DNA from: Thereva unica
Taxonomy: Eukaryota > Arthropoda > Insecta > Diptera > Therevidae
DNA length: 64,000 nt
Reading direction: 5' to 3'
Assembly (NCBI GenBank): GCA_949987705.1
Contig: OX465284.1
Location: forward strand, 110,777,163 to 110,841,162
The position numbers were made by a program, and so were the translations under genes. The notes beneath the pieces are model-generated. The model was given only the letters and a program-made list of their open reading frames with translations. It had not been told where the DNA came from and ran no database searches. Below, one piece after another: positions 10,630-22,786 of this stretch (positions are counted from its first letter, which is position 1; each line of letters opens with the position of its first letter).

Positions 10630-12571
10630 TTCATTTCAATGGCACTACAGCCCAAATCGAGTTCTTCAGTTTTCTCCTCCAATCTTCTCGCTCACTGGCT
10701 AGGTCCTCCAATTTCGTAGGCTTAACAAGTCTGCAGCGTCTGCTTCTACGGCTTCAAACCATCTTTTTCTTGGTCGTCCTGCTGGGCTGTCATAACATAC
10801 ATAACGCTTCTTTATTCCTTCATAGGATTTAGGGCGGAAGCAGTCGGATTTAGCTTGCCAAACTATTTTCTGTTGCCAAATTGTTTAACAAGTTTTTGAG
10901 GTCCTAGTACCTGTGGGCCAGCAAACTGATATGATCCGCGTAGTCGAGATCCTTAAGGCGGTCTAGCAAACCCCATTGTATGCCGCCTGTTCTACTATCT
11001 AGAGCGCCGAGAAGGATGTCGTTTGTTACTATAAGAAATAGTAATGGCGAAAGAAGGCATCCTTGTGGTACTCTGCAGCTCACTTCAAAGCTGTTGGATA
11101 ATTTTCCATTGTGAAGAACTCTGCATTTGAAATTGTTGTATAGAATTTTTATCAATTCTATTATTTTATCAGGCAATCCACGTTGCCGTAGTGCCTTCCA
11201 TATAAAGCTCCTCTTGACCGAATCGAACGCTTTCTCATAGTCTATGAAAGCAAGGTAAAGCAACCACTACCACTATGATTCTTAATTTGTTAATATGGTC
11301 TGTGCGGGAGCGGCCCGTCCTGAATCCATCCAGCTGCCTTCTAAGCGTTCGGTCTACTGCTTCTCTTATCCTAGATAGTAATATATGGGATGAGATTTTG
11401 CCCTCAGTAGATAATAGACAGATGCCTCTCCAGTTGTCAAAAATTGTTAGTCCCCCTTTTTGGTATTTGGAATATGATGCCTTCCGTCCAATCCTTCAGA
11501 AAGGTACCGGATGTTCCATGCTTTTTTCAGGATTGGCCGTAGCGCATCTGCTATGAGGTTTGAATCGGCTTTCAACAATTTTGGCGGGATGCCATCTTTC
11601 CCAGCTGCTTTATCATTGGCCATCGCATGAATTGCGGTTACTATTTCCGTTTTGGATGGGGCCCGAGTGGTGATTATTATTGGCTGTGCATTGTTGCTGC
11701 TTTCTTGAGGTTCCTGTGTAAGTGAACCATTCAGGGCAGCGAAGAAGTGATCTCTTCATTCTTGCCTTTTAATGCTCTCCAGCAGAAGGTTCACGTCAAA
11801 CCGTCTACGGTTTATGGCATCGCGTTGGACGTTTCTGATTTGGTTTTAAGGCGAACAATTGTTACTATCAAATGGTGGTCACTTCCAGTATCTGCTCGTC
11901 TAAAGTTCCTGCCATCCTCTATTATAGTTCTCCATCTGCGACTGACGGTCACGTGATCTATCTGATTTCTCGTTCTACCATCTGGCGATACCCACATCTC
12001 CTTGTGTATCTTCTTAAGACAAAAGTAAGTTCTACCTACCATGTCTTGATGGGAACTGCAGAAGTCAACAAAAAGCTCACCATTATTATTAGTAACTTGG
12101 CTTAGACCTTGATTTCCTTGATTGTGTGTCAATGGTCGGTGTTGTCGTGGCTGACCTGTGTATTTTAGTCACCCAATAAAACAATTATGTCTCCTCGTCT
12201 TTGATGTCGTCGTCTGCTACCGTAGTACTTCTTAGTCTGGTACGCAAGCGCACGGTAATAATACTCTCAGAAACTGGTGACCAGCTAATGAGGCTGGACC
12301 TGGCTTCTTTGGTGAGTATTACGCCAACGCCACTCCTACGGCTTTTAGTTTCATTTCTCCCAGAACGTTTGGGCAGATACGTTCCCCTGCATAGTGTCAT
12401 CTGGTCTCGCTAATTCCCTCGATTTTGATTTTATATCGATTCATCTCGTTTGGGACTTCATCCAGCCGTCCATCAGCAAGCAGTGCTCCAACATTCCATG
12501 TTCCAATTCGTGTCCTTATTCGATAAGCAAAGGTCGTCGTCAGGTTCTCCATCCGGTTCCGATGGAGCCAT
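10630..12571 (-). pseudogene. RTE-like retroposon, nearly end to end but decayed
   Basis: On the - strand a frame opens at an ATG at 12571 (MAPSEPDGE) and soon reads IGTWNVG, the endonuclease start. Then come an SGVGVILTKEA block, a WVSPDGRTRNQIDHV block and a GSDHHLIV block (endonuclease catalytic region, 12132-11812). RT follows: a GFRTGRS-like block, LAFIDYEKAFDSV, VPQGCLLSPLLF and LDYADHISLLAH (11263-10904). The YADD catalytic box is mutated to YADH. The carboxy tail reads RPRKRWFEAVEAD, then LASEREDWRRKL, ending at TGA near 10640. Frameshifts separate the pieces, and about 1.9 kb remains of a roughly 3 kb coding region. The clade call (RTE) rests on these motifs. Confidence 0.75.
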
Positions 12572-12777
12572 AGTGTTTTTATGAGAGCGGATTGCTAACC
12601 CTCAGACCAACCGACTTTTATTTAATCAATTCGCGACGTACTGTCATTCACGCGGAATTCCTCAGACAGACACTTCTTCTTCTTTTTCCCATGAAGTTGG
12701 CAACGGTTGCAATGGGTCTGTTCGCTAGAGCTGACACTAGGAAAAAAGAAATATGGAAAAGACGTAAGTTACGTAAT

Positions 12778-13252
12778 ACCATGTTTCCATCGCACTTGAA
12801 ATCCGCAGGTTTTGATAAAACGATTTGGCGAAATCCAAATGTGTTTCCATTGCACCAGGCAGTTTTCGCTTGTCATAACAAACTTGCACATCAAATTTTA
12901 AAAACCTAATTATATCAACAAAACTGAGGAATTTGGAAAGAATAGGCTATAAAAGAAGGAAAAAATATAAACATTCATTTAAGCTCCATTTTAAACGTTA
13001 AAGATAGAAAATTTAAAAATAACAAATTCGTACTGTCAAAATTTTTTACAGCTGAGAAATTTCCCCAAGCTGAGTACACTTGCTGAATAAGCTGAATAGT
13101 CATTACCAAGATTTCGATCGAGATTTCATTGAAATCTCCTCCGAAAGGCGATTTCATTTTATATGCTAAAACATGAGATTTCAAACGAGATTTCGTCCGA
13201 AATCCTCATTTTTGCCGAAATCGGAAGATTTCGAGTGCGATGGAAACATGGT
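12778..13252. mobile_element. Palindromic MITE with ACCATGTTTCCATCGCA ends
   Basis: The left end ACCATGTTTCCATCGCACTT is mirrored by AAGTGCGATGG-type sequence (GAGTGCGATGGAAACATGGT) at the right end. The inner part has repeated, partly palindromic GAGATTTC/GAAATCTC words. It is about 475 bp and non-coding. Flanking AT-rich bases do not give an unambiguous target duplication. Confidence 0.7.
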
Positions 13253-13359
13253 ATAAGACTAAGTTAAAAGACGTAAGGCGCCTTTTGTTCTTAATATCAA
13301 AGTGGCCGTCAGAGTGCAAAAATTTTTAATTCAAGCATCTGCCATGGATCAGGGCTTGT

Positions 13360-13460
13360 ACTTTTCACTAGACAAAAATTATATGTAGCGTGCGCCATCT
13401 AGATTTCGGTATTTCAACATTGAATAACTCTGGCATTTTTTTAACCGATTTTGACAAGTT
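13360..13460 (+). repeat. Dispersed repeat, inverted copy at 22390-22510
   Basis: CGCCATCTAGAT, TTTCAACATTGAATAAC and TTTTGACAAGTTGAAAC-like words occur here in the reverse orientation to the 22.4 kb copy, with the same order and spacing. No coding potential. Confidence 0.5.
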
Positions 13461-13895
13461 GAAACTCTCTGTAAGCCAAAATGGTTTCCCTTTTTAAAGG
13501 CATTACATTATTGTGCTATAAAAACAGCAAAAAGTCTTCAACCAGTCTTCCTATCCTTCTCATCCATGCCAGCTAAATCTGCTGGATTAATTATAGATCC
13601 TGTCAAAAATGTGTTACTATCGAGAATAGAGCAATAATACAGATTAAAAATACCTTTCAACCCTCTTGTACCTTTGTACATAAGTATGTGTGTTGCGCTA
13701 AATGCGGTTAGCTCCAAGCTGCAAAAATATCCACGATATCCAGAAATAAGATAAAAGGGCGACACTTTCGTACGACTATGAGTACATCACGTGCGATTGG
13801 AGCAGAGAAAGAGCAATTTACCGCGTCTTCTGCTCGTAATTCTCACTCAATTTTCGCTTCTTTGATAAAAATCCCCTGGAAAAAGTGCGCCCAAC

Positions 13896-13917
13896 ATGAG
13901 CGAACGCTCCTCTGGCC
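13896..13917 (+). CDS. Speculative mini first coding exon
   Basis: An ATG in good context (CCAACATG) opens seven codons (MSERSSG), followed directly by a strong donor, GTAAGTG, in phase 1. Pyrimidine/A-rich leader-like sequence precedes it. No matching downstream exon was found, and an ATG this close to a donor can arise by chance. I do not recognise the peptide. Confidence 0.2.
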
Positions 13918-15474
13918 GTAAGTGCTTTTGATTCCGTCATTTAGTGTAATGAACCGCTTTCATATCTTAATTGAATTTCTTTTGTAGAAAAATACCGAAA
14001 AAAACCCCCAGAAGATAAAATGTGCGCCGAGAATTACATTTGGGGATTTATTTTTAAATTTCAATTTAATTCTCTCTCTCTCGGCGCTGCTGTGCCGATT
14101 TGGATCAGTTTAGGGCAGACTTGGCAGCTCCACATTTTTTTTATATAGTCTTAAAAATAAAATAAACGACAAGTTATACCTCCGATTCTGCATCAGCACA
14201 TACCTACATTAAATGCGAATTACTCCAACATATTTTATTAATTACGGTCTGCCGTTGCCTGGCTTCTTGCGCCCCGGCGGCAGCCAGTGCGCCGCCCCGT
14301 GCTGCGGCTGGGGCTGTTATCAGGCACACTTTAAGAATTCCACGTAAATATTCCCGGTAAAGACGTGTAGGAGAAACAATTGCTCCCCATTAAAAGTGGA
14401 GTAACTTTTGTACTTGGCTGAAAACGTGAAATGAAATTTTATTGGGGCCTCCCTCACTCCCAGACACACACACACCCACACACCCAGCAGCCACTCGCTC
14501 ACGCGGTCCCACAATCAAAAAATAAGTCACGAAACTGGCTTTACAGTGATTTTATTTCTTAAGAAAATAAATGTTTAAGGATGTTACTGGGTGCGTTTTG
14601 CACGGATCTTAAAGGATTCGAGTCGGAGGAGGCTGGAGATAAACTTTTGAAGAAGTTACACACAGGATTTATGGGATATAAACGGGAGATCCTTGGTAAT
14701 CTTATATTGCGCAGATTTCGTGTAATTATAGTGTTCAATCGATAAATCTGCTTTAGTAATAAGGATTCACGTTTTTGGTACTTTGAGATTAATTCTAGTT
14801 GGTAAACAGGAGTAGGATGGACGGTGGACGCTTTCTTCGGTATTCGAATCTGTCAGTCTCTTTTACATTTCCTTGTTTCCTATATAACGTGAGGAAGGCA
14901 GCATATAGTTACCCGTTTATGAATAAGTTGAAAAGTTGAGTCGAGGTTGAGTTGAAATTTCGACCACCGTATATGATTTCGAGTTGAGTTTTCATTTTGG
15001 GTAGAGTAGAGAAATAGAGTTAAACTGAAATCAAAACTTAACCTCAAATTTTTGTGTGAAATTCTCATACACGAAATAATTTTTTATTCCTGTGCAAGCA
15101 AAAACGCCGAACACAAAACTAACTCCAAAGGCGGACTTCACGGACCGTAAAAAAACAAAACAAATGTGGTTTCAACCCAATTACAACTCAACCCGCATAT
15201 ATCAGGCGAAATATCAACTCGACCCAGGTAGAAGAGCTGAATTGGGTTCAGTGGACCCAGTTTCAACTCGACCCTCGTTTATGACTGAATTGAATCTGAA
15301 TTGAAACTGGGTTGAGCGTAGTCTTAAACGGGGTTAGTAGTTCAATATTAGAGCTTTGAGTGCATGAATCGTTGTTGGAGCATTGGCGTAGACCTTATTT
15401 TTGTTTTAGCCCGAAAGGAAGACGTCTGAGAGTGTTAATTCGCATAATCTGGGCGGCAAATTAAAGTCTCCGTT
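13918..15474. other. Non-coding, intron-like stretch
   Basis: It contains a (CA)n tract at about 14463-14490 and a GC-rich patch near 14270. From about 14920 to 15310 many GAGTTGA/TCAACTC words occur on both strands, suggesting an eroded fold-back element. No protein signature is recognised. Confidence 0.35.
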
Positions 15475-15477
15475 TCA

Positions 15478-15565
15478 AAAAATCACACTTGGAAATATTT
15501 GCCGCAATAGAGCCTTTGTTTCAAGAGTTGTGTGGCAGATCGCCCCGTCCACTTGAAAAAAAAAC
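15478..15565 (-). pseudogene. Tc1/mariner-type transposase scrap
   Basis: The - strand frame reads FFFQVDGAICHTTLETKALL. It resembles the QQDGAxxHTAxxxxxxL block around the second catalytic Asp of mariner/IS630-type DDE transposases. Only about 30 residues remain, abutting the R1-like remnant, so the junction is a rearrangement or nested insertion. Confidence 0.4.
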
Positions 15566-15666
15566 GTCGTCTTCACGATAGCGTCTTCAGCTTCAATTGG
15601 GGATACAATCAAACCATGTCGAGAAGAGTCGTGGTATGCCGACGGGGATGAGCACAAGCATGCACG

Positions 15667-17030
15667 CTATGAATACTTGGCGAACGCACCTGCTGCCACA
15701 CTGGCTGCCAGCTCCATCGCTCTGTTCGGTATACCGTCTGGTCTAGGGGCTTTTCTAACGGCAATCCTCTTCGCGGCTTCAAAAATTTCTTCCTTCCTTA
15801 GCTCTGGGATGTCTGCTTGATCCACGTTTACTTCAGGCAGGCTGCCCAAGTTCCCGTTTTGTGGGATTAGGGTCCATACTATGTCCTTCAGCATTACAAG
15901 GCAGGAAATCGTTAGGGGAAGGCTTGCTCTTATTCGACGACATCACTACGCTGTAAGTACATTCGCACGAGCTACTATCCGTTTTCTTGCGCAACCTGTT
16001 CAAGTGCTCCGTTTTATTTTATTCGGATGGCATTTTTTGGCCCTTTCCTCGCCTCCTTATATTTCATAAACGGCTTCTGGCATCGCCTTGTTGCGTTTAG
16101 GCAAACCTTTCGACGCTCCTCGATTTCATCGTTCCAGCAGAAGTTCGATGTACGTCTTCGGGGTTTTGTGTGTTGTGGCGATTGTGGCAGGCGTAACGTG
16201 TCCAATTCATCGCCGCCGTGATGCTTGCTACCATTTCGTTAGTGCATCCTATCTGCTCAAAGTTTTATTGCAGGATTATTTCTTTTGGCAGCTCTTCATC
16301 GAGCTTGTTCTAACCCCAACTGATGCTTACGGCGTGGTATTACTGCCCCCTTTCTGCTCTTCTTTCAGTGCCGAAAGTTATGGCGCTGGTATACACCTCG
16401 CAAACCCGCCATTATCGGAGGTCTCTGGCAGTCGAGTCACTGATGCAAGTGATGTCTACTATAGACCTTTTACCTTTTTGGAAGGTTTGCCAGTACTGCC
16501 GGATTCATCGTTGCGGATGAGTCGCGTCGCACAAATTTCCCAAAAAGAGAGTCTGCTGAACTTCGATTCATTGTTGTAGTCATAGTGTGCCGCACATTTT
16601 GTATGATTTGACAGTTTTTCAGACAATTTTCATCAAAAACATATGATTTTTTTGACAATTTTTATAATCCGCCGCACAAAAGTTGAAGTTGGTTCAACTT
16701 TTTTTGAGAGAGAAAAAAAAATCCCAAAAATTTCCCAAAATTGAGAAAGGTACAATTTTTCATACAAAAAGTATGCGCGCACTTAAGTGCGGCGCGAATC
16801 ATCCGCAACGATGAATCCGGCATACCACATTGAGTCGTAAAAACGCTTCCACTAGATTACGCCTCCTTGCATTTGTATGCCAGCTGCCCCAGTCCACCAC
16901 CCGTGCATTAAAATCCCCCGCCATTCTTTTGGGGTGATGACGACACGCGTCTCAGACAACTTTTCCACCAACGTCACGCATTTGGAAAAGTAGAATTTTT
17001 GCTTAGGCGCATCGTGCCTGCTTCATGCTA
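15667..17030 (-). pseudogene. R1-like retroposon remnant, split by a MITE
   Basis: From 17030 down the - strand: LVEKLSETRVVITP, then MAGDFNARVVDWGSWHTNARR (endonuclease GDFNA block, catalytic Asp and Asn kept). After the inserted MITE (16497-16822), pieces of the later endonuclease follow, then a linker with FCWNDEIEERRKVCLNATRR (the 'WW..EI..LR..C...RR' segment between endonuclease and RT). Last is the RT entry with IPELRKEEIFEAAKRI and VRKAPRPDGIPNRAMELA (the KAPGPDGIPN block, Gly to Arg). The RT core is missing. The order fits R1-clade ORF2, and several frameshifts show it is old. Confidence 0.65.
16497..16822. mobile_element. MITE with 3 bp target duplication inside R1 remnant
   Basis: The ends are perfect inverted repeats TGCCGGATTCATCGTTGCGG / CCGCAACGATGAATCCGGCA, with near-perfect symmetry for about 35 bp. 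TAC flanks both sides (16494-16496 and 16823-16825), consistent with a 3 bp target duplication, or 2 bp TA plus chance. It is non-coding and AT-rich internally. Its position inside the endonuclease region of an R1-like remnant shows it inserted after the retroposon. Confidence 0.8.
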
Positions 17031-17199
17031 AGTGTCTGTTTCAGGCTAGGAGCGGGTGAGTTTTGTTTTTTACTCGATTTGATCGTAGAGCGTTTCTTCA
17101 ACGTTCGGTGTCTGCGCCATTAGTGTTAAGGCTGCCTAGGACTTTATGGTTGGTCAACTGCGGTCCAAAGGAGATTCAGGGCATTTATTCTGGATCGCT

Positions 17200-17290
17200 T
17201 TGAGTAGGAGGAACTTGTCTTTCCTTGGGGACCAAGAAACCTTTACTAGTTCACCGATGGGTCAAAAATGGCACATGCTAGAGGGACTGG
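17200..17290 (+). pseudogene. RNase H-domain fragment of a non-LTR element
   Basis: One + strand frame reads FTDGSKMAHARGTGVV, the first-strand signature of the RNase H domain (first catalytic Asp) of I/LOA/R1-type elements, preceded by a stop. Sequence after about 17295 no longer matches. About 30 residues survive. Confidence 0.45.
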
Positions 17291-17571
17291 TGTCGTAGGA
17301 CCATAACTCAAAAGTCTCAATTGCAATAGGAAGGCAGCCCGGTTTTCTAAACTAACCTCGTATACTTTAAAACAGTGAACTAGCAGTATTTTTAGAAAAA
17401 AGTATGGTCCGATTACACCGCCATATACCAAAAACCGCACCAAACTGTTTGTCGTTGGGGTTGGAGAGGTTGTTCGACTATTTCTATTGGATATTCGCAT
17501 CTCCAGATAGACAAACCTCGGTTTTCAGCCACACTCTCAGCTACAGCAGCGATATTTTTATATGAACTAGC

Positions 17572-17798
17572 CAGGGCAGCATTTTCATAGATGAAAATGG
17601 TGTACTTGCACCGGGCGCAATTTCAGAAATAAAGATTTAAAAAAAACGAAATTAAAACTTTGAACACAACAACTTAAAAAGCGTTTCCTTGTTTCTGTCT
17701 TTGTCCATTGTCCATCACTGTGATCAGAAGTTGAACAGAGCTGATGGGGCGCAATATGGTATATTGCACCGGGCGCAAAAAACTCAGTGCATGTCCTG
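17572..17798. mobile_element. hAT-like MITE, GCACCGGGCGCAA family copy 2
   Basis: Same layout as the 6763 copy: it begins CAGGGCAGC and ends TGTCCTG, with GCACCGGGCGCAA in direct orientation near each end and the TCCATTGTCC(A/T)TCAC block between. Flanking octamers match poorly, so the target duplication has eroded. Confidence 0.6.
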
Positions 17799-17844
17799 GA
17801 CCTGCAACCATTATCGCGATATAAGTTTTGCAAGTGTGTGATCT

Positions 17845-17945
17845 GAAAACATCCTAGTTTTTACTTGACAAATGTCATCGTAATGACAGTAATCGCGTTG
17901 ACAGTTAAAAAATGGCGGGAAATTTAAAATGACATCTCTTGTTGA
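17845..17945 (+). repeat. Dispersed repeat, inverted copy at 26575-26665
   Basis: Shared words include CTAGTTTTTACTTG, GTCATCGTAATGACAG and TGACAGTTNAAAAATGGCG, in opposite orientation in the two copies. It is non-coding and probably one end of a short element. Confidence 0.5.
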
Positions 17946-19800
17946 AACACCCTTTATGATTACGAAGTTTTAGTCCAAAACTTTTGAATTTTCATATACA
18001 GAGGCGCGGCTTTGGGTTATATGTGTTGATAAAATGAGATAATCTGTGCGCGTCTCTCTCTCTATATCTCTAATCTCTTTCCCTAAATATCGCTTAACGT
18101 TCGTATATGAACAGTTTTAGTATTTTGTCGTCCGCGGCGACAAAAATCGAATATCATTCGGTAATATCTCAATTGTCAATAAAGAGCTCGTGAGGAAGTC
18201 ATCAAAATGCCGTTAATTTTTATTATATAACCGGTAAAATGGCACAAAGATCCGCCCCCCCCACATACAACAAAGGGTCCATAAAACCGTTTATGTCCCT
18301 TAAAATCCACAACATAGAACAAGACTCGCCCCAAAATAACTTCACGAAAAGATTCCACGCGGATTGTAATTAATAATAAAAATCGGCGATAAAACGCCGC
18401 CCGCCGCCATAGGACCGATTCCCAATATTCGCCGAAGCGCAATCGTTAACAACTCGCAAATTGCAAAATGCTTAACCGAGAATATTAATAAATTTTAATA
18501 ACAAGTTCCACAACGGATTGTTTAAAGTGGAAATTTAAATCGTAAAAAAAAATCCGAGAGTGGACTCTTAAAAAATATTCGAAACGAGTTTGCATTTGTT
18601 AACTCGGTCGGCCCCCGTCGTCGTCGTCGTATTCGGCCCGCTCCACACTGCTCCACGGGCCAGATTTAAAATTAAGATACACCAAAGGAAACAAGCGAAA
18701 TTTTACTCGGGGCTTGCAAAATTGCGAAGGGATGAAACGGATACATTGTCGAACCCTTAGAATTTGCATTCAAAACTGTTCCAGGATCGGGGCTCCGGGT
18801 TTTTCACCAGATTTCTTTTTTGTGTTATTTATTTATTTACAAATCAGAATCCAGACGCGCCGTCCCCACCGCCCCCGCCGGGAAACTTTGGTTCTTTTAA
18901 GTTGACTTAATACTTGTGTACACATATACTCGTCCTCGTATATACACAGTGGCAGAGGGGCTGCTTCAATTTTAAGAAATTCTCGGAAAAAAATGGATTT
19001 AAATTCATAAGGCCCGATACAAACGTGTATTATCATCCTGGAGGTTGTTGAATCGGTTTCAGCACAGATGGAAGGGAACACGCCAGATAATCGAAGGGAA
19101 AACATGTAAATAAATTCTTTTTGCTAAAAGATAAGATGGGATTTTCTCCCGTTTTCTTAATCGAAATGTTTTCAAAGTGGTCGGAATTTGCCTCAAAATA
19201 CGCTTAGCTAGTTGGGGTACCGGGTAGTATCCTGTCGTGTTTCTTTTTTGGGCAGGTATTATTGAATTATGGTAAACTGTGGAGCAACTTTCCTGGGTGG
19301 GCACATGTATGAGTTCTGCCCAAAAGACTTGGTTATTTTCAAGGACCAAAGTACTTGGACTAATTGAAATTCTACCAATTACATCCTTCCGGCAACTTGC
19401 CATTACGTTCATTTGGCTCAGCACGGTCGATCAATCATCATCTGAGAGCCTTGACCTTCTCAAGAGACTTCTTCCATCGTTCTCGGACTTGCATCCTACT
19501 CTTCCAGTTGATATTTCCAATTGTGCGTAAACCTGGAAATAGATATATGCGTGCGTGCGCTGCGTGCAATGACGGAAAGTATAGAATGCGTGTATTCAAA
19601 TGCGACCTAACATATAGTTGGATGAACCGAACGCATGCAATCGGTCTACTTTCAGCTTTTTTTCGAATTGACATAGCCTCAAGCGCCCAAACACAAGCAC
19701 ACACACAAATACACATAGGGCTGTGCCTGGCCAGCGTTCAAAGACGGCCAAAATAAAAGATGGCTAAATCTCCAAGGAGAAATCGACGAATACGTATAAG
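17946..19800. other. Non-coding stretch
   Basis: It contains a short (CGT)n run near 18613 and AT-rich DNA with only chance frames. GC-rich islands near 18370 and 18860 show no splice-bounded frame. No gene recognised. Confidence 0.35.
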
Positions 19801-20351
19801 GGTCGATGTACACATATCCGTAACGCCACGGTGCCGATGCTTTCCGTGTCAGTGGTTTCCGTGATGAATTTTTCACTGACACTCACACAGCACCGCCTTT
19901 TTCCGTATCAGTGTTCAATGTTCAATGGCATCCGTTAATTCAGTTTTGTAATTTGGACAGTGATCAGTGAATTTTGCGTGGAGAGAGTGGGTTGATTCCA
20001 GAGAAATGGCCGCACAGAAACAAGTTTGAGTGTATTTAAAATAAACTAAACCTAAATTTCTGTCGAATTCTTATAAAGCTTTCAGTTGAATTTAAAAAAT
20101 ATTTGTTTCATATTTGGGATAAATTGAAAATATACGGCAACGTAGTTTTTGTCGGTGGCAACTTAGTTTTTTTTCACGGATGCCTGAGGGTACTGAAATC
20201 GTCGGTGCCCCACTGCATTGGATGTCTGGGAACATGTCGCGCCTTTCTCAATTTGTTTACATGAAATTATATAGTACCGATAATTTTTTTCACTGATGCT
20301 CCCGGTACTGCACTGAAGTCGATGTCACGTTACGGATATGTGTGGAGCGAC
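19801..20351. mobile_element. MITE with ACACATATCCGTAACG ends
   Basis: The left end GTCGATGTACACATATCCGT is mirrored by GTTACGGATATGTGTGGAGC at the right end. Internal CACTGA/TCAGTG words on both strands give further partial symmetry. It is about 550 bp and non-coding. A related end (ACACATATCCGCACCGCATC) lies near 25250, truncated. Confidence 0.7.
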
Positions 20352-22389
20352 ATTAAATGAACAACATTCAGGTTTTTATTTTGTGCTGATCAAAAATAGT
20401 CTTGCCTTTGCATTCTTGGTCTTGTTCTTGCGCAAGTCCTAGGCCACTTATTCGTCTGCAAGACCAAGCCTTACATAGCTCCTCTTACAGTGCAATTTTT
20501 TACATGTTGAATCATGTCTTTGTTTCGATAAATGATGTTACCTAAGAGGCGGCCAAATGCACTTGCACGCAGTCGGCCATCTACTCAGACACGCCCCTGG
20601 ACCCACCACAAACTCACGCTCTCGCCCCTTCAGATTTTTTGGTTATGTGTGAAAGCCGCTAGATTTTGGGAATTTTTTTCGGGCGTTTTCATTAGCTTTT
20701 CTATCCAGCATGGGCGTGATATTTTGTCAGGTTATTTATATATGTGTAACACCCTCTTCATTTATTGAGCCCGTGATCCTCCAGAGATTTTCTTCTCGCA
20801 TCTTCCGATAACTTGCTTGCTAAACCTAGCATCCATGCTTCCGATCCCTACACATGAGCACAGGTCTTATTACAGTTTTGTATTACTTAAACTAGGTGAC
20901 CCGACAGACCTTGTCCTGTTCAAATATCAACAAGTTTGTTTGTGATCGTTTTGTGAATTTGTGAAAAGCTATTGATTGGAAATGTGCGATTTTCATTTGA
21001 ATCGGAACACAATTGGCAAATTCGTCGGCCATTTTGAATTTATAAGTTTTGATCATAAATTCGTTATTTGCAGCCTTAAAAATTCCTGGATACCAACGTT
21101 CATTGGAATCGGAACACAATTAACAAATTAAAGTATATTTGCGCAGCCATTTTGAATTTCGACCATATCTGCGCGGCCATTTTGAATTTCGAAAATCGGG
21201 CTTCGAGGTGGATCATGGAGCACCGCCACCTCCCTCTATATGCAAAATTTCGAAGCTCTGCGATGACTGGTCAACGAAGCCTTCTATGACAGCGCCATCT
21301 AGGAGTGGCTTTAGCAAGTAATAGAATATCTTTCGTTCTTTCTTTTAATAAGTCTGTTCCAGTGCTTTTCCTGAAAAACTTGTTGGGTAAAAAGTTACTT
21401 GAATAGTGGAGACAGTTGCGTAGTGTGGGCAGTGCGAAGGGGCCATCTGCTCGGGCGGCGCCCAAAGTAAACTGCGCTAGAAATCCTGTCGGCAACATCT
21501 GGTCAACGATTCCAAAAATGACTTGTTTACCATTGATTGTTAAGAATTACCACACATTGAACAGATTGTCCGGGCCGACAGTGCTATGTCTGGACTATAC
21601 TCTCCCCTTTTGACGGGTCACGAAAAAGTTTGTGGTCGGGCGTTGTTGTGTCGAAAAGCAAAAACATTTCTACTATTAAGTTCTTGTCGTTTGCGTTCAA
21701 TGGCATGGCGTAATCTCTCTAGTTCTCTCTTCCACATAATAAATAGTTTTATCAACTGGAAGGACCTCAATGCACGATTTCCTACATTGACCTTCTTTTT
21801 GTATCCAGGTTTGCACAATAGCATCTAGAAAACATACGAGTATTTTCTTCATGAGGTAAAGTAGAGCCTGCGCGTCATAAAAGCAGGAAAATGAGCGCGC
21901 ATGTGGAATTGTGATTGAGAATATAAATCACACGGTTATTTGCGTTTTTCTACAAACAGAGTGACGTTACTCTCTTTTGGATACGTGAAACTCTTAATGC
22001 GCCTAGAAACAGCATTTTTGAGATTCCCTTCTTTTATGGCGCGGGCTTCAACTGTTGAAATTCGAGAAAGACCCAGCAGCTTTCGTATATGTCCTGTAAT
22101 AATATCGGGCTTCGATGTTGAGATATGCCAACTGGACCAAGCTCCTTAAGATATTGACAGAGAGTAGTTTAAGCTTGCTAAAAAGTTTGTGCGTCTACGA
22201 GAATTCCTAGCCACAGACAAACTGCAAGAGAAAAATTACTCTTTGGGTTTATTAAAGTTTATATTTAAGTCCAACCTTGACGAATCACCATTTTTCGATA
22301 ACAACGTGTTCTTACGATAAGCACGCACAGTTTTCACAATTGAACGGTTGTTTTCAATTTAAAGTGCTACAATTTCAGCTCGTATTGAC
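20352..22389. other. Repeat-rich non-coding stretch
   Basis: GCGGCCATTTTGAATTTCG is repeated around 21010-21190, reminiscent of the satellite families further on, but no array is formed. No coding signature is recognised in the short frames. Confidence 0.35.
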
Positions 22390-22510
22390 TCATAGCTAAA
22401 ATGGTACTGCATGACGTTTCAAAATCGTGTCAATTTGTCAAAACCAGATAAAGAAGTTATTCAATGTTGAAATATCGAAGATCTAGATGGCGCTCACTGT
22501 ACTGTAGTGT
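22390..22510 (-). repeat. Dispersed repeat, inverted copy of 13360-13460
   Basis: It carries GTTATTCAATGTTGAAAT and ATCTAGATGGCGC in the order expected from the reverse complement of the 13.4 kb copy. No coding potential. Confidence 0.5.
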
Positions 22511-22786
22511 GTTTTGTTCACTTTAATTTCAAAGTTTTTCAGGCCTATAGTTGAGTACGCGAGCCAAGACTACCTATCGATTAAGCGATGCGATTTTAAT
22601 AGCAATATCAAATGCATATACAACATTATAACGATCACAGTAGAATCATCAACTTCCATTTTGTTTTTTGTTTTTTTCACATAATACCTAGTAACAACAT
22701 AACATCATCCGAACGTACCAAATGCAGCCAGAACGAAAAAAAAACAAAATTAATAGAGACTTTTTTTTTCTTTTCTAACCTTTCAG

